A DNA stretch of 64,000 bases, taken from positions 33,123-97,122 of the forward strand of contig CAZTJC010000015.1 in the NCBI GenBank assembly GCA_964613945.1, in the 5' to 3' direction. The translations under genes were made by a program, and so were the position numbers. Positions 44,842 to 52,497 of the stretch are shown here, piece by piece. Below the pieces are notes generated by a model that saw only the letters and a list, made by a program, of their open reading frames with translations, was not told the origin of the DNA and did not search any database. The first letter of the stretch is position 1. Each line of letters starts with the position of its first letter. Origin of the DNA: JAVVHH01 sp964613945. Its GTDB lineage: Bacteria; Pseudomonadota; Alphaproteobacteria; Acetobacterales; Acetobacteraceae.

Positions 44842-46680
44842 ATGATGTCGCCCACTCTGCTTGAGTTCACCGTTTGCGCTACCGCCGTCGCGTCCATCAT
44901 CGTTTGGCAGGTGCAGGCGCGGCGCAAGTCTCGCTCCGTTCTTGAGGGTCAGCGAGCGGAGTTGCTCCTGACGCAGGAGCGATTGGCGCAACAATCTCTA
45001 CAGTTGCAAGCGGTCGAGGCGGCGCTCAAGGCGGGTGAGGCAGCGCTCGAGGAGCGAACCGGCGTGCTCAACACGACGTTGCAGCACATCGACCAGGGAG
45101 TTCTGATGATCGACGCGGCCGGCGTCGTCGTCGTACACAATCAACAGGTTGTTGAGATGCTCGACCTACCGGCCCAGTTGCTGGCGGCACGGCCGAATTT
45201 CGATGAGATACTCGAGTTTCAGTGGAAAACGCAGGAATTCAGCCGGACAACGAAGAGCCTGCAGGATTTCGTGCGTGCTGGCGGGATCGTAGCGACCCCG
45301 AGGCTGTATGAGCGAGAGCGCCCGAACGGGATGAGTATCGAGGTACGGTCACAGCCATTGGCTGGCGGTGGCGTCGTGAGAACATTCACCGACATCACCG
45401 AGCGCAAAAGGGCCGAGGCGCTGATCGAACGTGCTGCCATGGTCGACGAGTTGACCGGCTTGCCGACCCGGTTGGCGTTGGAACGCAGACTGCAGACGCG
45501 GCTGTCATCAATGGTCGATCCTCAGCCGGTAAACCTATTTTACCTGAACCTGGATCGTTTCCGTCTCCTCAATGATGCGCGGGGCCATGAGATGGGCGAT
45601 CGGATCCTGATCGCTGTCGCGCACCGGGTCTGTGAATTGTGCGATCCCGACGACATGGTCAGCCGGGTCGGGGGTGATGAATTCGCCATCTTGCGGGCTC
45701 AGGCCGCCGAGCAGGCGGAAGGGTTCTCCGGCCGTCTGCTCGGGGCGTTGAGCGACTCGTATTCGATCGATGGGAACGACGTCTCGATCACGGCGTCCAT
45801 CGGCGTAGTCCGGGTCGAGCCAGGTGTGGCTCCGGGAACGCTGATCCGCAATGCGGACATCGCGTTGAACCGGGCCAAGGATGGCGGGCGCGATCAGGTT
45901 TGTTATTACACGCCGTCGATGACGGCGGCGCGGGAGCAGCGGTTTCAGCTCGAGCAGTCGCTGCGCGAGGCGGTGCGGAGCAATTTGTTTCGGCTGGCCT
46001 ATCAGCCGATCGTCGCCGTCGAGAGTGGTGCCATCGTCGGCTACGAGGCCTTGCTGCGTTGGAACGACCGGATTCGGGGCGAGGTTTCGCCCAGCAATTT
46101 CATCCCCATTGCCGAAGCGACCGGGTTGATCGTGTCGTTGGGCCGTTCGGCCTTGGAATGGGCGTGCTTCGAGGCGGCGAGCTGGTCGACCCAGCGAACC
46201 GTCGCGGTCAACCTGTCGCCGGCGCAGTTCCAGAGCGACAACATCGTCGAGATCGTGCGGGACGTGCTGGCCCGCTCAGGGCTGCGGCCGGAACGCCTGG
46301 AGCTGGAGATCACCGAGGGCATGCTGCTGGAAAATACCGGGCCAGTGCTCCAGACCATGGAGGAGTTGCAGCGGACCGGCGTTGCGCTGACGCTGGACGA
46401 TTTCGGCGCCGGACATGCCGGGCTGAGTTACCTCAAGCGGTTTCCGTTCAAGAAGATGAAGATCGACGGATCTTTTGTCCGAAGTCTCGGGTGCGACCGG
46501 GAGTCGGATGCGATCGTCGAGGCGATCCTGCTGCTCGGGAAGCGGCTGAACATGCGGGTGGTCGCTGAAGGTGTGGAGACGGAGGGGCAGCTCGAGCAGC
46601 TGCGGCGGATGGAGTGCCCTTATGTGCAAGGCTATCTGACTGGGCGCCCGATGCCGCCAGAGCAGGCGCGGGTATTGTAA
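44842..46680 (+). CDS. Membrane GGDEF-EAL cyclic-di-GMP enzyme with PAS domain
   Basis: 612 residues. An N-terminal hydrophobic helix (about residues 3-20) is followed by a coiled-coil linker, a PAS-type domain (about 75-185), GGDEF (about 195-350) and EAL (about 365-612). GGDEF is intact (SRVGGDEF), but the inhibitory I-site Arg is replaced (the residues before it read CDPDDMVSR). EAL residues for metal and substrate are all present: YEALLRW, NLSP, LELEITEG, LDDFGAG, KIDGSF, VVAEGVET and VQGYLTGRP. It is therefore probably an active phosphodiesterase, possibly bifunctional. Its place beside an export locus suggests control of polymer production. Start GTG 44839 or ATG 44842/44845. Confidence 0.92.
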   Translation: MMSPTLLEFTVCATAVASIIVWQVQARRKSRSVLEGQRAELLLTQERLAQQSLQLQAVEAALKAGEAALEERTGVLNTTLQHIDQGVLMIDAAGVVVVHNQQVVEMLDLPAQLLAARPNFDEILEFQWKTQEFSRTTKSLQDFVRAGGIVATPRLYERERPNGMSIEVRSQPLAGGGVVRTFTDITERKRAEALIERAAMVDELTGLPTRLALERRLQTRLSSMVDPQPVNLFYLNLDRFRLLNDARGHEMGDRILIAVAHRVCELCDPDDMVSRVGGDEFAILRAQAAEQAEGFSGRLLGALSDSYSIDGNDVSITASIGVVRVEPGVAPGTLIRNADIALNRAKDGGRDQVCYYTPSMTAAREQRFQLEQSLREAVRSNLFRLAYQPIVAVESGAIVGYEALLRWNDRIRGEVSPSNFIPIAEATGLIVSLGRSALEWACFEAASWSTQRTVAVNLSPAQFQSDNIVEIVRDVLARSGLRPERLELEITEGMLLENTGPVLQTMEELQRTGVALTLDDFGAGHAGLSYLKRFPFKKMKIDGSFVRSLGCDRESDAIVEAILLLGKRLNMRVVAEGVETEGQLEQLRRMECPYVQGYLTGRPMPPEQARVL

Positions 46681-46699
46681 CTGGGCGGAGCGAGCCGCT

Positions 46700-47671
46700 T
46701 CACCGATCAACCGTTGCGCCGGGTTCGGCGGCGACGAAGCGATGCTTCTCGATGCCATGTGCGTCCAAAGCGGCAGCGAGGGCGAGCCGAGGAGCGTCGC
46801 GGCCTTCGTCGGTAAGCTGGAACGTGCCCCAGTGGATGCCGATGGCGTGCGCCGGGTTCAGTTCGGCGAAGATGAGGGCGGCTTCGGCCGGGTTGGTGTG
46901 TTGCGGCGCCATGAACCAGCGCGGTTCGTAGGCGCCGATCGGGATCAACGCGATGTCGGGACTGCCGTGCCGAGCGCGGAGGTCGCGGAAAATGGCGCCG
47001 TCGCCGTAGCCGGTGTCGCCGGCGAACCAGACGGAGCCGGCTGGCGTGTCGAGCCAATGACCGGACCAGAGCGGCATGCGAATATCGCGGAGGTGGCGGT
47101 TCGCCCAATGATTGGCGGGGGTCAGGGTCGTCGTGACGCCGGGCAGGAGGTCGAGGCGATCGTGCCAGTCGCCCGCCCAGGTTCGAGCGCCGGGAATGGC
47201 GCGGCGGATGATGGTGTCGTTGCCGAGCGGCATGGCCATTAGCGGGGCGTCGCGATCGTGCAGGCGGCGCAGGGTTGCGAGGTCCATGTGGTCGTAGTGG
47301 CAGTGGCTGAGCAGGACGGCATCGATGGGCGGCAGGTCATCGAACGCGATGCCCGGAGCGGTGACGCGGACAGGGCCGAGAAAGGAGACCGGGCTGGCGC
47401 GGTCGGACCAGACCGGGTCGGTGAGGATGGCGGTGCCGGCGGCTTGGATCAGCAGCGAGCTGTGCCCGACCACCGTGATCCTGAGGCCATCGACCCGGCG
47501 ATCCGGTCGGGCCGGGGTGACGGCAACGGAGGTCGGCCAGGGTGTCGGTCGGTTACCCAGCTTCCAGCGGAGCATCTCTGTCAGGGAGTGGTCGGTCGTG
47601 GGCTGGCCCGGATTGAAGAAGCGCGTTCCATCGAAATGGTCCGAGGCCGGGCCTTGATAGTAGCGGTTCAT
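46700..47671 (-). CDS. MBL-fold metallo-hydrolase (UlaG/NAPE-PLD-like)
   Basis: 323 residues. The metal motif HCHYDHMD gives His123, His125, Asp127 and His128; further ligands are in ANHWANRH and FAGDTGYG and the C-terminal IGIHWGTF. The N-terminus (YYQGPASDHFDGTRFFNPG) and FLGPVRVTAPG are typical of the ROMP/NAPE-PLD-like outer-membrane-associated hydrolase group. No clear signal peptide. Its start is 79 bp from the Zur-like palindrome at 47750, divergent from the TonB receptor, so both genes could be under zinc control. Substrate unknown. Confidence 0.88.
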   Translation of the reverse strand: MNRYYQGPASDHFDGTRFFNPGQPTTDHSLTEMLRWKLGNRPTPWPTSVAVTPARPDRRVDGLRITVVGHSSLLIQAAGTAILTDPVWSDRASPVSFLGPVRVTAPGIAFDDLPPIDAVLLSHCHYDHMDLATLRRLHDRDAPLMAMPLGNDTIIRRAIPGARTWAGDWHDRLDLLPGVTTTLTPANHWANRHLRDIRMPLWSGHWLDTPAGSVWFAGDTGYGDGAIFRDLRARHGSPDIALIPIGAYEPRWFMAPQHTNPAEAALIFAELNPAHAIGIHWGTFQLTDEGRDAPRLALAAALDAHGIEKHRFVAAEPGATVDR

Positions 47672-47749
47672 GCAGCTGGCTTATCAGCCGGCGAGCTGAG
47701 AGGGCCAGCCCGACCTGGCCTTTGGAGACGAATTGTCGCTCGACATAGT

Positions 47750-47764
47750 TGTTATAATATAACA
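47750..47764. promoter_or_regulatory. Zur-box-like operator (zinc uptake regulator)
   Basis: TGTTATAATATAACA, a perfect 15-bp palindrome around a central A. It matches the core of the proteobacterial Zur consensus (TGTTATANTATAACA). It lies 43 bases before the TonB-receptor ATG and 79 bases before the divergent MBL-fold gene's ATG. It contains TATAAT (47753-47758) and TATAAC (47758-47763), either of which could be a -10 element, so Zur-Zn would block transcription. A TTGTCG at 47733-47738 may be the matching -35. The match is by eye; no Zur gene is in the window. Confidence 0.75.
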
Positions 47765-47807
47765 TAGCGTTTCTTCGCCGGTGGGGTTCCGGTTCGAGGA
47801 GATCGTC

Positions 47808-49985
47808 ATGCGTTCATTTGGTGCGGCCACATTCGGCCTGGTGGCGGTCTTCGGGACAGCCTCGGCGCAGGCGCAGCAAGGACCGAGCGCGGCGACCGTG
47901 CGCCTCGGCGCGGACGCCGCGGATGCCGGGGTGGTGCTGCCGGGCATCGACGTGGTCGTGCAGCAGCTCGATCAGGCGCGTTTGACTATCCAGCCGAGCT
48001 TGGGCGCGACGCGGACCGACTTCAGCCGGGAGGCGATCGAGACGATTCCGGGCGGTGACAACGCCGGGCTCAATCAGGTGCTGCTGCGGGCGCCTGGCGT
48101 GGTGCAGGACGCGTTCGGCAACGTGTTCATCCGCGGCGACCATCGCAACGTGCAGTATCGGATCAACGGCGTGCAATTGCCGGAAGGATTGGCCGGGTTC
48201 GCCAGCACGTTGCAGCCGCGCTTCGCCAACTCCGTCGCGCTGCTGACCGGGGCGCTGCCGGCGCAGTATGGTTTCCGGACGGCGGGGGTGGTCGATATCC
48301 AGACCAAGACCGGCGCCAACAGCCCGGGCCTGACGCTTTCCACCTATGGCGGCAGCCGCGGCGTGCTGCAGCCCAGCTTTGAGTATGGCGGTCGCTCCGG
48401 GCCGGTGGACTACTACTTCACCGGCGACTACCTGCAGAGCAACATCGGCATCGAGAACCCGACCAGCCGCTTCAACGCCCGCAACGACGGCACGCATCAG
48501 GGCCGCGGCTTCGGCTACGTCAGCGGCGTCATCGACGATACGACCCGGCTGACGCTGATGACCGGCGCTTCCTACGGCGATTTCCAGATTCCAACGCAGG
48601 GTGGCCGGGCCCCGACGCTGGGCCTGGTGGTCAACGGGGTGTCGGACTTCGACAGCTCCAAATTGACGCAGCGGCAGCGTGAATATCAGCAATTCGTCGT
48701 CGTCAGTCTGCAGAAGCATACCGATAGCGTCGATCTACAGACCTCCGTGTTCAACCGGAACAACGTGCTGATCTACTCGCCGGATCCGCTCGGCGACCTG
48801 CTCTACACCGGCAATGCGCAGAGTGCGCGGCGGCAGATCACCTCGTCGGGCCTGCAGAGCGATGCGAGTTGGCGCGTGGATGAGCGGCATACGCTGCGCG
48901 CCGGGCTGCTGGCGCAGATCGAGCGGACGAGCAGCAATGCGACGAACAGCGTCTTGCCGGTCGACGAGTTCGGGACGCAGTTGGACGATCAGCCGGTGTC
49001 GATCCTAGACAAGACCGCGCGGACCGGTGGGTTCTATGGCGTGTACCTGCAGGACGAGTGGCGGCTGACACCGCGCTTGACGCTCAACTATGGCGCACGG
49101 GCGGATATGGTGGATGAATACACGCACGAGGCGCAGCTGAGCCCGCGGGTGAACGTCGTCTACACGCCGTTCGCCGGCACGACGACGCATGTGGGCTACT
49201 CACGGTATTTCAGTCCGCCGCCGTTCGAGCTGGTGGCTAACGAGACGATCGGACGGGTGCTGGGAACGACGGCGCAGCCAGCTGTACAGCAGAGCAGCGC
49301 GGTGAAGGCGGAGCGGTCGCACTACTTTGACGTGGGCGTGCAGCAGGTGGTGGTCCCGGGCCTGACGGTCGGGGTGGACGGTTACTACAAGCGGGCGCGG
49401 AACCTGATCGACGAGGGGCAGTTCGGGTCGCCGATCCTGTTGACGGCGTTCAACTATGGGCGTGGGGACGTGACGGGGGCGGAGTTCTCCAGCACCTTCG
49501 AGCGGGGGCCGTTGTCGATGTACGGCAACCTGACGGTGTCGCGGGCGATCGGGCGGGACATCGTCAGCAGCCAGTTTAACTTCAGCCAGGCTGACCTGGA
49601 CTACATCAGCCAGCATTACATCCATCAGGACCATGACCAGCGGTTCACCGGGTCGGCCGGGGTAGCCTATACGCTGATGGGGGGCGGGGCGACGCCGCTG
49701 CGGCTGTCGAGCGATCTGTTTGTCGGCAGCGGATTGCGGGCGAGCGCGTCGAGCATCCCGAACGGGCGGGCATTGGGCGGGTATTACACAGTTAATCTGT
49801 CGGCGGTGCAGAAGCTGGAGCCGAGCGTGCTGGGCAGGTTCGGGCGCGGCAGCGAGGTGCGGCTGGACGTGATTAACCTGCTGGACCGCAAATACGTGCT
49901 GCGTGACGGCAGCGGGCTCGGGGTTGGCAACGCGCAGTATGGGTTGCGGCGCGCGGTGCTGGCGGGCGTGTCGCAGAAATTCTGA
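47808..49985 (+). CDS. TonB-dependent outer-membrane receptor
   Basis: 725 residues with a signal peptide (MRSFGAATFGLVAVFGTASA), fixed by GAGGAG 7 bases before the ATG. An N-terminal IDVVVQ may be the TonB box. The plug domain spans about 55-175 (IRGDHRNVQYRINGVQLPEG, QYGFRTAGVVDIQTKTG) and is followed by the beta barrel, ending in a C-terminal Phe after RRAVLAGVSQK. A His-rich HYIHQDHD lies near residue 603; HDQ is common here in receptors, so it is weak evidence for metal. The ligand is unknown; the Zur-like box points to zinc or a zinc-chelate. Followed 51 bp later by a periplasmic binding protein on the same strand. Confidence 0.93.
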   Translation: MRSFGAATFGLVAVFGTASAQAQQGPSAATVRLGADAADAGVVLPGIDVVVQQLDQARLTIQPSLGATRTDFSREAIETIPGGDNAGLNQVLLRAPGVVQDAFGNVFIRGDHRNVQYRINGVQLPEGLAGFASTLQPRFANSVALLTGALPAQYGFRTAGVVDIQTKTGANSPGLTLSTYGGSRGVLQPSFEYGGRSGPVDYYFTGDYLQSNIGIENPTSRFNARNDGTHQGRGFGYVSGVIDDTTRLTLMTGASYGDFQIPTQGGRAPTLGLVVNGVSDFDSSKLTQRQREYQQFVVVSLQKHTDSVDLQTSVFNRNNVLIYSPDPLGDLLYTGNAQSARRQITSSGLQSDASWRVDERHTLRAGLLAQIERTSSNATNSVLPVDEFGTQLDDQPVSILDKTARTGGFYGVYLQDEWRLTPRLTLNYGARADMVDEYTHEAQLSPRVNVVYTPFAGTTTHVGYSRYFSPPPFELVANETIGRVLGTTAQPAVQQSSAVKAERSHYFDVGVQQVVVPGLTVGVDGYYKRARNLIDEGQFGSPILLTAFNYGRGDVTGAEFSSTFERGPLSMYGNLTVSRAIGRDIVSSQFNFSQADLDYISQHYIHQDHDQRFTGSAGVAYTLMGGGATPLRLSSDLFVGSGLRASASSIPNGRALGGYYTVNLSAVQKLEPSVLGRFGRGSEVRLDVINLLDRKYVLRDGSGLGVGNAQYGLRRAVLAGVSQKF

Positions 49986-50036
49986 TGAGCTGGCTCGATC
50001 CTTGCTTTGTTTCACGGGAAACATCGGGAGATCGTG

Positions 50037-50858
50037 ATGCGCTTGTTCCATCTGGCTGCTTTGGCGGCAGTCTTGGTGCCGTCCGTTGCCTGGTCGGCGT
50101 GCACGAGCAAGCTTCCTATGGCCGATCTGGTCACACCGGGGACCATGATGCTGGCGATCAACCCGACCTTGCCGCCGCAGCAATTCGTCGATGAGAAGGG
50201 CGAGTTACAGGGGCTGAACGTGGAACTGGGGCGGGCATTGGGTGACCGGCTGTGCCTGAAGACCGAGTTCGTGCGGATGGATTTCCCGGCCATGGTGCCG
50301 GCGCTGAAGGCGGCCCGCTTCGACGCGATCGACACCGGCATGTTCTGGACCGAGGAACGGTCCAAGCTGATGTTCATGGTGCCGTATGCGCAGCAGGCGA
50401 TCGGCGTATTCGCGATGGCGTCGTCCAACTTCAAGGTTGCCTCGTTCGACGATCTGGCGGGCAAGGTCGGGGCGATCGAGATCGGCACGTATCAGGAGCG
50501 CAAGGCTAAGGAGGCCAATGCGGATTTGGTGGCGCGCGGGCTGAAGCCGGTGGACCTGCGGACGTTCAGCACTGCGACGGAGGCGACGGCGGCGCTGCGG
50601 GCGGGACAGGTCGACGTGGTGATCATCGTGGACAATGCGGCGCGCGAGATCAGCAAGCAACGGGGGATGCAGCTGTTACTGGCCGGGTTCGGCGGGACCG
50701 ACATCACCTTCGGGTTCCGCAACAAGGCGGCGGCCGAGGCGGCAGTGGGGGCATTCAAGGAGATCCGGGCGGACGGGACCTATGACAAGCTGTTCGACAA
50801 GTTCGGCATGACGCCGCTGAAGGGCGAGTTCGAGATCCGCGGGACCGGGCCGCAGTAG
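50037..50858 (+). CDS. Amino-acid-type ABC transporter substrate-binding protein
   Basis: 273-residue periplasmic protein, signal peptide about residues 1-21 (LAALAAVLVPSVAWSA). SBP_bac_3 fold pattern: GELQGLNVELGRALGDRLCL, DAIDTGMFWTEER, FDDLAGKVGAIEIGTYQERKA, GQVDVVIIVDNA. Family ligands are polar amino acids or opines. The ATG at 50037 follows GGGAG; it starts 51 bp after the receptor stop, so it is probably in the same message, with the permease 11 bp further on. Confidence 0.92.
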   Translation: MRLFHLAALAAVLVPSVAWSACTSKLPMADLVTPGTMMLAINPTLPPQQFVDEKGELQGLNVELGRALGDRLCLKTEFVRMDFPAMVPALKAARFDAIDTGMFWTEERSKLMFMVPYAQQAIGVFAMASSNFKVASFDDLAGKVGAIEIGTYQERKAKEANADLVARGLKPVDLRTFSTATEATAALRAGQVDVVIIVDNAAREISKQRGMQLLLAGFGGTDITFGFRNKAAAEAAVGAFKEIRADGTYDKLFDKFGMTPLKGEFEIRGTGPQ

Positions 50859-50869
50859 CCGATCGCCGC

Positions 50870-51562
50870 ATGTTCGATTTCGCTGCGTTTATCGGCTATT
50901 TCGACAACGGCTTCATGCTCGGCGGCGCGGCAGTCACAGTGGGGCTGACGCTGGCATCGCTGGTGGGCGGGCTGCTGTTGGGCATGGCGCTGGCGGTGCT
51001 GCGGTCCGGCGGCGGCGTCGGAGGCCGGGTCGCGGGATTCTATGTCTGGGTGTTCCGCGGCACGCCGCTGCTGGTGCAGTTGGTCATCATCTACACCGGC
51101 TTGCCGCAGCTCGGGTTCAAGTTCGGGGTGGTGGTGTCGGCGCTGCTGGCGCTGACCCTGAACGAGGCGGCGTATCTGAGCGAGATTATCCGGGCCGGGT
51201 TCGCGGGCGTGGCGGCGGGGCAGGGGGATGCGGCGCGGGCGCTGGGGCTCGGGCGGGTGCAGACGGTGTGGCTGGTGACGTTGCCGCAGGCATTCCGGAT
51301 CATCATCCCCCCGCTGGGCAACAGCGTGAACGGCTTGCTGAAGGCGACCAGCATCACGTCGGTCATCTCCATGGAGGAGTTGATGCGGCGGAGCCAGATG
51401 ATCATGCAGCTGAAGTTCGACGTGCTGGAGGTCTACTGCGTGGCGGCGGTGTACTACCTGGCGCTGACGACGCTGTGGGATTTCGTGCAGCGGGCGCTGG
51501 AACGGCGGTTTGGGCGGGGCTATGCGCCGGTGGTCGCCGTGCCGGAAGGAGCGCGGGCGTGA
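50870..51562 (+). CDS. Amino-acid ABC transporter permease
   Basis: 230-residue inner-membrane protein of the HisM/GltK type with about five membrane helices. The GTPLLVQL motif and the cytosolic EAA-like loop AARALGLGRVQTVWLVTLPQAF (cited in part: ALGLGRVQTVWLVTLPQ) are present. It would dock an ATPase of the GlnQ type, but no ATP-binding subunit gene is found in this window. Its stop overlaps the next gene's GTG start (GTGA). Confidence 0.92.
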   Translation: MFDFAAFIGYFDNGFMLGGAAVTVGLTLASLVGGLLLGMALAVLRSGGGVGGRVAGFYVWVFRGTPLLVQLVIIYTGLPQLGFKFGVVVSALLALTLNEAAYLSEIIRAGFAGVAAGQGDAARALGLGRVQTVWLVTLPQAFRIIIPPLGNSVNGLLKATSITSVISMEELMRRSQMIMQLKFDVLEVYCVAAVYYLALTTLWDFVQRALERRFGRGYAPVVAVPEGARA

Positions 51563-52464
51563 CGGAGTGGGACGGGATCTACCCGAGCACGATCTTGCCG
51601 ATGCGGCCGGACTCCTCGCCGGATTGGGCGGCGTATGCGGCGCACACGGCGGCATGCGGGCTCCACCCGGGGATTGCTGGCGTGCTGTGCAACGGGCATG
51701 CGGGGGAGAACACCGTTCTGACACCAGCCGAGAAGCGGCGGGCGGTGGCGGAGACGGTTGCCATTTCCGGGCGCGTGGTCGCCGGGGTCAACCAGGAGAG
51801 CAGCTTGGAGGCGGCGCGGGAGGCGGCGGACGCGGCTGAAGCGGGGGCACACGCCATCATGGTGTTTCCGCCGAACGGCTTCGCGCTCAGCGCCGACCCG
51901 GACATCGCGGTGCGGCATCACCGGATGGTCGCGGCAGCCGTGCCAGGGGTGCCGTTGTTCCTGTTCCAGGCGAGCCACGCGGCGGGGCACATGGCCTACG
52001 CGCCGGCGGTGCTGGACCGGTTGCTCGAGTTGCCCGCCGTGGTGGGGATCAAGGAGGGTGGCTGGGAGGTCAACCGCTACGACGCGTTGCGGCGCCGGGT
52101 CCGGGCGACGCGGCCGGACGTGGCGGTGATGGCGAGCGGCGACGAGCACCTACTGGCCTGCATGGCGCATGGCAGCGAGGGCAGCATGGTGTCGTTGGCC
52201 GACATCGTGCCGGGGGAGATCATCGCGCTGGACGCGGCGGTGCGGCGATCGGACCTAGTCGCAGCGCGGGCGCTCCACGAGCGGATCGAGCCGTTGGCGG
52301 ACGCGATCTACGGCCAGCCACCCGGCGGGAGGGCGACGGCGCGGATCAAATGGTGCCTGGCGCGGCTCCGGCGTATTCCGGACCCGGCGGTTCGGCCACC
52401 GGTAGGCGCGGTGGGGCCAGCCGAGGCTGTGCTCCTGGAGGCGGCTCTGAAAGCTTGGCTTTAG
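51559..52464 (+). CDS. DHDPS-family lyase/aldolase lacking the usual catalytic tyrosine
   Basis: 301-residue TIM-barrel protein of the dihydrodipicolinate synthase/N-acetylneuraminate lyase family. The Schiff-base lysine is Lys165 in VVGIKEGG. The usual YNxP motif reads FLFQAS (Phe136), so the proton-relay Tyr is missing, and the GTTGE loop reads GHAGE. It should therefore catalyse a different reaction from DapA. GTG start overlapping the permease stop, with GGAAGGAG upstream: last gene of the receptor-binding protein-permease unit. A hairpin (52475-52497) follows. Confidence 0.85.
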   Translation: MTEWDGIYPSTILPMRPDSSPDWAAYAAHTAACGLHPGIAGVLCNGHAGENTVLTPAEKRRAVAETVAISGRVVAGVNQESSLEAAREAADAAEAGAHAIMVFPPNGFALSADPDIAVRHHRMVAAAVPGVPLFLFQASHAAGHMAYAPAVLDRLLELPAVVGIKEGGWEVNRYDALRRRVRATRPDVAVMASGDEHLLACMAHGSEGSMVSLADIVPGEIIALDAAVRRSDLVAARALHERIEPLADAIYGQPPGGRATARIKWCLARLRRIPDPAVRPPVGAVGPAEAVLLEAALKAWL

Positions 52465-52474
52465 CCTGGTGATC

Positions 52475-52497
52475 GAAGGTGGATGACGCCCACCTTC
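52475..52497. terminator. Hairpin between convergent genes
   Basis: GAAGGTGG, 7-base loop ATGACGC, CCACCTTC: an 8-bp perfect stem between the DHDPS-family gene and the end of the convergent flavoenzyme gene, whose stop codon is at its right edge. No U tract on either side, so it may be a weak bidirectional terminator. Confidence 0.45.

Noticed and set aside
47684..47947. Minus-strand frame of 87 codons across the Zur-like palindrome.
   Set aside because: It covers a regulatory region and the receptor signal peptide; composition and lack of a ribosome site argue against a gene.
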